Assembly: GCF_000373585.1 (NCBI RefSeq)
Contig: NZ_KB891893.1
Location: forward strand, 35,522 to 99,521
Length of the DNA: 64,000 bases
Source: Streptomyces sp. MspMP-M5
GTDB lineage: Bacteria; Actinomycetota; Actinomycetes; Streptomycetales; Streptomycetaceae
Direction: 5' to 3'
The position numbers were made by a program, and so were the translations under genes. A model generated the notes under the pieces. It ran no database searches and was not told the DNA's origin. It saw nothing but the letters and a program-made list of their open reading frames with translations. Shown one piece after another: positions 59,509 through 64,000 of this stretch; positions within the stretch are counted from its first letter, which is position 1, and each line of letters opens with the position of its first letter.

Positions 59509-59825
59509 GCTTGGCTCCTTCAGCTCCGCCGGTCGTCTGAGGTGCCACCCGGCAGGGTGGACGCCGATGGGACGGAGCCGGGGCGCGTACGGTTCCCCGC
59601 GCGCCGCCCGCCCCGCCGCGCCGCACCCCGCACGGGCTGTGACGGCGCTCACAGGTCGGGCCGCCCGGCGGGAGATCCGCTCCCGCCAGGCCGGCGAAAC
59701 GTCCTATGATGAGGTGTTTTCTTCCCGTGACGAGTGTCCAGGAATGGGCAGATGCCGGGCCTGCCGCCGGGTAGCGTTGCCCTCCGTCCGCCCAACCCCA
59801 CGCCCTCCGCAGGAGCAGACCCGCC

Positions 59826-60800
59826 GTGCGTATCGCAGTCTCCGGCTCCATCGCCACCGACCACCTGATGACCTTCCCCGGCCGCTTCGCCGACCAGTTG
59901 GTCGCCGACCAGCTGCATACGGTCTCTCTCTCCTTCCTGGTCGACCAGCTCGACGTCCGCCGCGGCGGGGTCGCCCCCAACATCTGCTTCGGCATGGGCC
60001 AGCTCGGCATCCGGCCGATCCTGGTCGGCGCCGCCGGCACCGACTTCGAGGAGTACCGCGCCTGGCTCGACCGGCACGGCGTCGACACCCGTTCGGTGCG
60101 CATCTCCGAGGTCCTGCACACCGCCCGCTTCGTCTGCACCACCGACGCCGACCACAACCAGATCGGCTCCTTCTACACCGGCGCCATGAGCGAGGCCCGG
60201 CAGATCGAGCTGCAGGCCGTGGCCGAGCGGGTCGGCGGCCTGGACCTCGTCCTGATCGGCGCGGACGACCCCGAGGCGATGATCCGGCACACCGAGGAGT
60301 GCCGCACCCGCGGGATCCCCTTCGCCGCCGACTTCTCCCAGCAGATCGCCCGGATGGACGGCGAGAACATCCGCCTCCTCATGGAGGGCGCCACCTACCT
60401 CTTCAACAACGAGTACGAGGCCGGGCTGATCGAGTCCAAGACCGGCTGGACCGCCGAGGAGATCCTCACCAAGGTCGGCACCCGCGTCACCACCCTCGGC
60501 TCCGACGGCGTCCGCATCCAGCGGGTCGGCCAGCAGGACATCGAGGTCGGCGTCCCCGAGGAGAAGGCCAAGGCCGACCCGACCGGCGTCGGCGACGCCT
60601 TCCGCGCCGGCTTCCTCGCCGGCCTGGCCTGGGGCGTCGGCCTGGAGCGCGCCGCCCAGATCGGCTGCATGCTGGCCACCCTCGTCATCGAGACCGTCGG
60701 CACCCAGGAGTACGAGCTGCACCGCAGCCACTTCATGGACCGCTTCACCAAGGCGTACGGCCACGAGGCCGCCGCCGAGGTCCAGCAGCACCTGCTCTGA
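59826..60800 (+). CDS. PfkB-family carbohydrate/nucleoside kinase
   Basis: A 324-residue ribokinase-superfamily enzyme. VRIAVSGSIATDHLMTFPGRFADQLV, RRGGVAPNICFGMGQLGIRPILVGAAGTDF, the substrate Asp/ATP region TLGSDGVRIQ and the catalytic DPTGVGDAFRAGFLAGLAWG with Asp in GxGD. The start resembles mycobacterial adenosine kinase-like proteins, so adenosine or a sugar is possible. GTG behind GCAGGAGC. It stands alone and converges with the desulfurase gene. Confidence 0.93.
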   Translation: MRIAVSGSIATDHLMTFPGRFADQLVADQLHTVSLSFLVDQLDVRRGGVAPNICFGMGQLGIRPILVGAAGTDFEEYRAWLDRHGVDTRSVRISEVLHTARFVCTTDADHNQIGSFYTGAMSEARQIELQAVAERVGGLDLVLIGADDPEAMIRHTEECRTRGIPFAADFSQQIARMDGENIRLLMEGATYLFNNEYEAGLIESKTGWTAEEILTKVGTRVTTLGSDGVRIQRVGQQDIEVGVPEEKAKADPTGVGDAFRAGFLAGLAWGVGLERAAQIGCMLATLVIETVGTQEYELHRSHFMDRFTKAYGHEAAAEVQQHLL

Positions 60801-60815
60801 CCCGCGGCCCCGGCC

Positions 60816-62231
60816 TCAGACGCGGCGCCGCACCACGTACGCGGCGCCGCGCTCGGCCGGCTCCTCGCCCACGTACTCCTGCTCCCGCATCGCGCACCAC
60901 GCGGGGATGTCCTGCCGCGCGGCCGCGTCGTCGGAGAGCACCGTCACCGTGCCGCCGACCGGCACCTCGCCGATCACCTTCGCCAGCTCGATGACCGGGA
61001 CCGGGCAGCGCCGGCCGAGCGCGTCCACCACCAGCCCGGGCGCCACCGCGGCCGGCCCGGCAGGCCGGGCCTGCTCAGGTGCCACCCCTTCCGCCGGCAC
61101 CCCGAACCGCTCCCGCACCGACCGCACCGCCTCCGGCAGCACCCGCAGGAACCGCTCCACGTCGGCCTCCTCCGTACCGAGCGGCAGCGAGACCCGGACG
61201 TTCCCCTCCGACAGCACCTCCATCGCGCGCAGCACATGGCTCGGCGTCAGCGTGCTCGACGTGCACGACGAACCGGAGGAAACGGAGAAACCGGCCCGGT
61301 CCAACTCGTGCAGCAGCGCCTCCCCGTCGACATAGAGACAGGAGAAGGTGACGAGGTGCGGCAGCCGGCGCACCGGGTCGCCGACCACCTCCACGTCCGG
61401 CACCAGCTCCGGCACCCGGGCCCGGACCAGGTCCACCAGCCCCCGCAGCCGCGCCGCCTCGTCGGGACCGCTCTCCGCGGCGGCCCGCAGGGCGCGCAGC
61501 GCCGCCGCCGCGGCCACCACCCCGGGGAGGTTCCCGAACCCCGGGCTGCGGCCCGACTCCCGTTCGTCCAGCGGCCCCTGGGGCGCGAACCGGGTCCCCT
61601 TGCGGACCACCAGCAGCCCGACCCCGGGCGGCCCGCCCCACTTGTGCGCGCTCGCCGTCAGCACCGACCAGGCGCCGGGCACCGGCCCCCACGGCACCGA
61701 CTGCGCCGCGTCCACCAGCAGCGGCACCCCGGCCTCCTGGCAGTGCGCGGCCACCTCCTCCACCGGCTGCGCGGTGCCCACCTCGTGATTGGCGGACTGC
61801 AGGCACACCAGCGCCGCGTCCCCGCCGAGCGCCGCGGCCATCTCCGCGGCCGCCACCCGGCCCGTCCGGTCCACCGGAACCTCCGTCACCGTGCCGCCGG
61901 CCGCGGTGTGCACCTCGGCGGCGTGCAGGACGGAGGAGTGCTCGACGGCGGAGTGCACCAGGCGCCGCCCGGCGCGCCGACGGGCCGCCAGTACACCGAA
62001 CATGCCCGAATGCACCGCATGCGTCCCCGATGGAGTGAACGTCAGCTCGTCGGGCCGGCACCCCACCGCACCCGCGGCCGCCTCCCGCGCCGCGTCCAAC
62101 AGCAGCCGGGCCCGCCGCCCCTCGCGGTACAGGCGGGCCGGATCGGCCCACCCCTCGTCGAGCGCGGCGAGCAGGGCCTCCCGCGCGACGGGGTGCAGCG
62201 GGGCGGTGGAAGCGGCGTCGAAGTAGGGCAC
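60816..62231 (-). CDS. Cysteine desulfurase fused to TusA-like sulfur carrier
   Basis: A 471-residue fusion. Residues 1-385 are an IscS/NifS-type aminotransferase class V: MPYFDAASTAPLHPVAREALL, LTFTPSGTHAVHSGMF, NHEVGTAQPV, the PLP Lys in TASAHKWGGPPGVGLL, and the persulfide Cys in SSGSSCTSSTLTPSHVLRAM. Residues 395-471 are TusA/SirA: DALGRRCPVPVIELAKVIGEVPVG with the CPxP motif, and VTVLSDDAAARQDIPAWC. One chain thus makes and accepts persulfide sulfur. The start is GTG at 62231. It is divergent from ctaC. Its sulfur may feed Fe-S or thiolation pathways. Confidence 0.93.
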   Translation of the reverse strand: MPYFDAASTAPLHPVAREALLAALDEGWADPARLYREGRRARLLLDAAREAAAGAVGCRPDELTFTPSGTHAVHSGMFGVLAARRRAGRRLVHSAVEHSSVLHAAEVHTAAGGTVTEVPVDRTGRVAAAEMAAALGGDAALVCLQSANHEVGTAQPVEEVAAHCQEAGVPLLVDAAQSVPWGPVPGAWSVLTASAHKWGGPPGVGLLVVRKGTRFAPQGPLDERESGRSPGFGNLPGVVAAAAALRALRAAAESGPDEAARLRGLVDLVRARVPELVPDVEVVGDPVRRLPHLVTFSCLYVDGEALLHELDRAGFSVSSGSSCTSSTLTPSHVLRAMEVLSEGNVRVSLPLGTEEADVERFLRVLPEAVRSVRERFGVPAEGVAPEQARPAGPAAVAPGLVVDALGRRCPVPVIELAKVIGEVPVGGTVTVLSDDAAARQDIPAWCAMREQEYVGEEPAERGAAYVVRRRV

Positions 62232-62525
62232 GTACGAGACGGTAGAGCACCGGTCGCCGGGCCGCCGGACGGGTCGCCGGGCGGGCCGTCAGATGCCCCG
62301 CGGGGACGGGCGATAGCGGCCCGGACCGGACGTCCCGAAAGGGCCCGGCCACCCCTTGGGGGTGCGACGCGGCGCGTTGGGCACCCTCCCCGCGCGACCC
62401 CAAATAGCGTCCAGTAGGGTTTGGTCCGCATAAACATCCAAACCCCTGCCCGAAGCAGGGCGGCGACCGACCAGCGAGTAAGGCCGCAGCCGACCGCTCG
62501 GGCGAGACTCTCGGGAAGGCGCTAC

Positions 62526-63488
62526 GTGAGTCCCAACGGCTCCGACCGCTCGTCGCGGCGCCCGATGCGGCGGAAGCTGCCGCAGGTGCTTGCTGCGGGC
62601 CTGGTCCTGGCAACCGCGACCGGTTGCACATACAAGGACTTCCCCCGCCTCGGCATGCCGACGCCCGTCACCGACGAGGCGCCGCGGATCCTCTCTCTTT
62701 GGCAGGGCTCCTGGGCCGCCGCCCTCGCAACGGGCGTGCTGGTGTGGGGCCTGATCATCTGGAGCGTGATCTTCCACCGCCGCAGCCGGACCAAGGTGGA
62801 GGTCCCCGCCCAGACGCGGTACAACATGCCGATCGAGGCGTTGTACACCATTGTCCCGTTCATCATCATCGCGGTGCTCTTCTACTTCACCGCACGTGAC
62901 GAGAGCGCGCTCCTCAAGACGTCCAAGAAGCCGGACCACGTCGTCAACGTCGTGGGCTTCCAGTGGAGCTGGGCGTTCAACTACCTGGAGAACGTCGACG
63001 GCAACCCGAAGACGACGAACATCAACTCTCCGGAGCTCGCCGCGATCCCGGACAAGTGGAAGAAGTCCGCGCCCCAGGGTGCGGACGGCGTCTACGACTA
63101 CGGCACGCCGGCCACCCGCAACCCGCAGACCGGCAACCCGGGCCCGACGCTGTGGCTGCCGAAGGGCGAGACGGTCCAGTTCGTGCTGACCTCGCGTGAC
63201 GTCATCCACTCCTTCTGGGTGGTGCCGTTCCTGATGAAGCAGGACGTCATCCCGGGCCACACCAACGTCTTCGAGGTGACCCCCAACAAGGAGGGCACCT
63301 TCATGGGCAAGTGCGCCGAGCTCTGCGGCGTCGACCACTCCCGGATGCTCTTCAACGTCAAGGTCGTCTCGCCTGCCAAGTACCGGCAGCACCTGAAGGA
63401 CCTGGCGGCGAAGGGTCAGACCGGATACCTGCCGGCTGGTATCAAGCAGACCGACCACGCCAGGAATGCGGAGACCAAGAACCAGTGA
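62526..63488 (+). CDS. ctaC: Cytochrome c oxidase subunit II
   Basis: A 320-residue membrane-bound subunit. After RRKLPQVLAAGLVLATATGCTY, which looks like a lipoprotein signal with ATGC before the lipidated Cys, two helices follow (SWAAALATGVLVWGLIIWSVIF, IEALYTIVPFIIIAVLFYFT). The outer CuA domain has VVGFQWSWAFNY, DVIHSFWVVPFLMKQDVIPG and the binuclear copper site CAELCGVDHSRM. It takes electrons from cytochrome c. The GTG at 62526 has GGAAGG upstream. Its stop overlaps the GTG of ctaD. The 294-bp upstream has a TAGGGT -10-like box at 62415-62420. Confidence 0.97.
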   Translation: MSPNGSDRSSRRPMRRKLPQVLAAGLVLATATGCTYKDFPRLGMPTPVTDEAPRILSLWQGSWAAALATGVLVWGLIIWSVIFHRRSRTKVEVPAQTRYNMPIEALYTIVPFIIIAVLFYFTARDESALLKTSKKPDHVVNVVGFQWSWAFNYLENVDGNPKTTNINSPELAAIPDKWKKSAPQGADGVYDYGTPATRNPQTGNPGPTLWLPKGETVQFVLTSRDVIHSFWVVPFLMKQDVIPGHTNVFEVTPNKEGTFMGKCAELCGVDHSRMLFNVKVVSPAKYRQHLKDLAAKGQTGYLPAGIKQTDHARNAETKNQ

Positions 63489-64000
63489 GCATCCTCAACG
63501 AACCTCAGGGTGCCGCCGCCGAATCGGCTCCGGCAGCACCGCCCGTACGCAAGAAGCAACCAGGCATCGCTGCCGTCAAGTGGCTGACGACCACTGACCA
63601 CAAGACCATCGGCACGATGTACCTGGTCACGTCGTTCGCGTTCTTCTGCATCGGCGGCCTGATGGCGCTCCTCATGCGCGCCGAGCTGGCCCGGCCGGGT
63701 ACGCAGATCATGTCGAACGAGCAGTTCAACCAGGCGTTCACGATGCACGGCACGATCATGCTGCTGATGTTCGCGACGCCGCTGTTCGCCGGTTTCGCCA
63801 ACTGGATCATGCCGCTGCAGATCGGCGCGCCGGACGTGGCGTTCCCGCGGCTGAACATGTTCGCCTACTGGCTCTACCTCTTCGGCTCGCTGATCGCGGT
63901 CGCCGGCTTCCTCACCCCGCAGGGCGCCGCGGACTTCGGCTGGTTCGCCTACTCGCCGCTCTCGGACGCGGTGCGTTCGCCCGGCGTCGGCGCCGACATG
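63485..64000 (+). CDS. ctaD: Cytochrome c oxidase subunit I (5' part, cut by window edge)
   Basis: The first 172 residues of the catalytic subunit of the aa3 oxidase. It starts at GTG (VSILNEPQGAAAESAPA) overlapping the ctaC stop (GTGA). LTTTDHKTIGTMYLVTSFAFFCIGGLMALLMRAELA forms helix I, QAFTMHGTIMLLMFATPLFAGFANWIMPLQIGAPDVAFPRLN includes the first heme His, and LFGSLIAVAGFL begins helix III. The rest lies beyond the window. Confidence 0.97.
   Translation, partial: MSILNEPQGAAAESAPAAPPVRKKQPGIAAVKWLTTTDHKTIGTMYLVTSFAFFCIGGLMALLMRAELARPGTQIMSNEQFNQAFTMHGTIMLLMFATPLFAGFANWIMPLQIGAPDVAFPRLNMFAYWLYLFGSLIAVAGFLTPQGAADFGWFAYSPLSDAVRSPGVGADM

Noticed and set aside
1..64000. tRNA, rRNA, insertion sequences, attachment sites or a replication origin
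   Set aside because: None could be recognised by eye; no transposase or integrase motifs appear in any credible frame.

Overview
This is a contiguous stretch of high-GC actinobacterial chromosome, almost certainly Streptomyces. GTG starts are frequent, third codon positions are strongly GC, several mRNAs look leaderless, and one gene carries rare TTA codons. The gene order glnII ... glnA - RDD - DUF4191 - lipA - lipB ... aceE - E2 - lpd - pepA - cob genes - pspA - two-component system - nadA - erpA - pfkB kinase - ctaC - ctaD is, from memory, that of the S. coelicolor core region around glnA/aceE. I see no phage, transposon, CRISPR array, tRNA or rRNA.

Layout. 1-2810: TetR regulator (cut by the window edge), ferredoxin-type reductase and a COG3687 metal-dependent hydrolase, all leftward. 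2896-5230: a large sigma-like membrane protein and an orphan DUF397 protein. 5722-8158: an olsB/olsA-like pair for ornithine lipid synthesis facing a winged-helix regulator. 8557-10822: rhomboid-like membrane protein and glnII with a GlnR box. 10891-13493: a coupled two-gene cassette (TROVE/vWA-like plus ARPP-2-like). 13853-15868: acyl-CoA ligase and a small ORF. 16099-21557: glnA with a GlnR box, RDD, DUF4191, a small leaderless gene, lipA and lipB. 21872-30704: NsdA-like regulator, FAD oxidoreductase, TIGR01777 epimerase, DUF4240 protein, the second copy of the sigma-like membrane protein, an SDR and a WYL regulator. 30907-39940: aceE, an FCD-GntR regulator, the E2 acyltransferase, lpd and pepA. 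40135-45347: cobS, a membrane protein, a lysX/mprF remnant, cobT, a decayed methyltransferase and an MBL-cobU fusion. 45569-53378: small protein, DUF3043, pspA and its partner, histidine kinase/response regulator, RND exporter. 53637-64000: YbdK-type ligase with two TTA codons, ferredoxin-MBL hydrolase, nadA, erpA, a secreted/anchored protein, PfkB kinase, a desulfurase-TusA fusion, ctaC and the start of ctaD.

How the genes work together. Nitrogen assimilation (glnA, glnII) appears to be under GlnR control. Lipoate is made by LipA/LipB and used by AceE/E2/Lpd, all in this window. Fe-S and sulfur supply (erpA, the desulfurase-TusA fusion) sits next to Fe-S consumers (nadA, lipA). cobS, cobT and cobU cover the late nucleotide-loop steps of cobalamin synthesis. 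pspA, its partner, the two-component system and the RND pump look like an envelope-stress block.

Most unusual observations: (1) two distant paralogs with a sigma-factor-like cytoplasmic part, one membrane helix and a four-cysteine outer domain; (2) the TROVE/vWA plus ARPP-2-like cassette; (3) a recurring pattern in which the last codons and stop codon of a gene are tandemly duplicated just downstream (olsB, rhomboid-like gene, 90-aa gene, RDD gene, E2 gene); (4) decayed genes inside the cob cluster.
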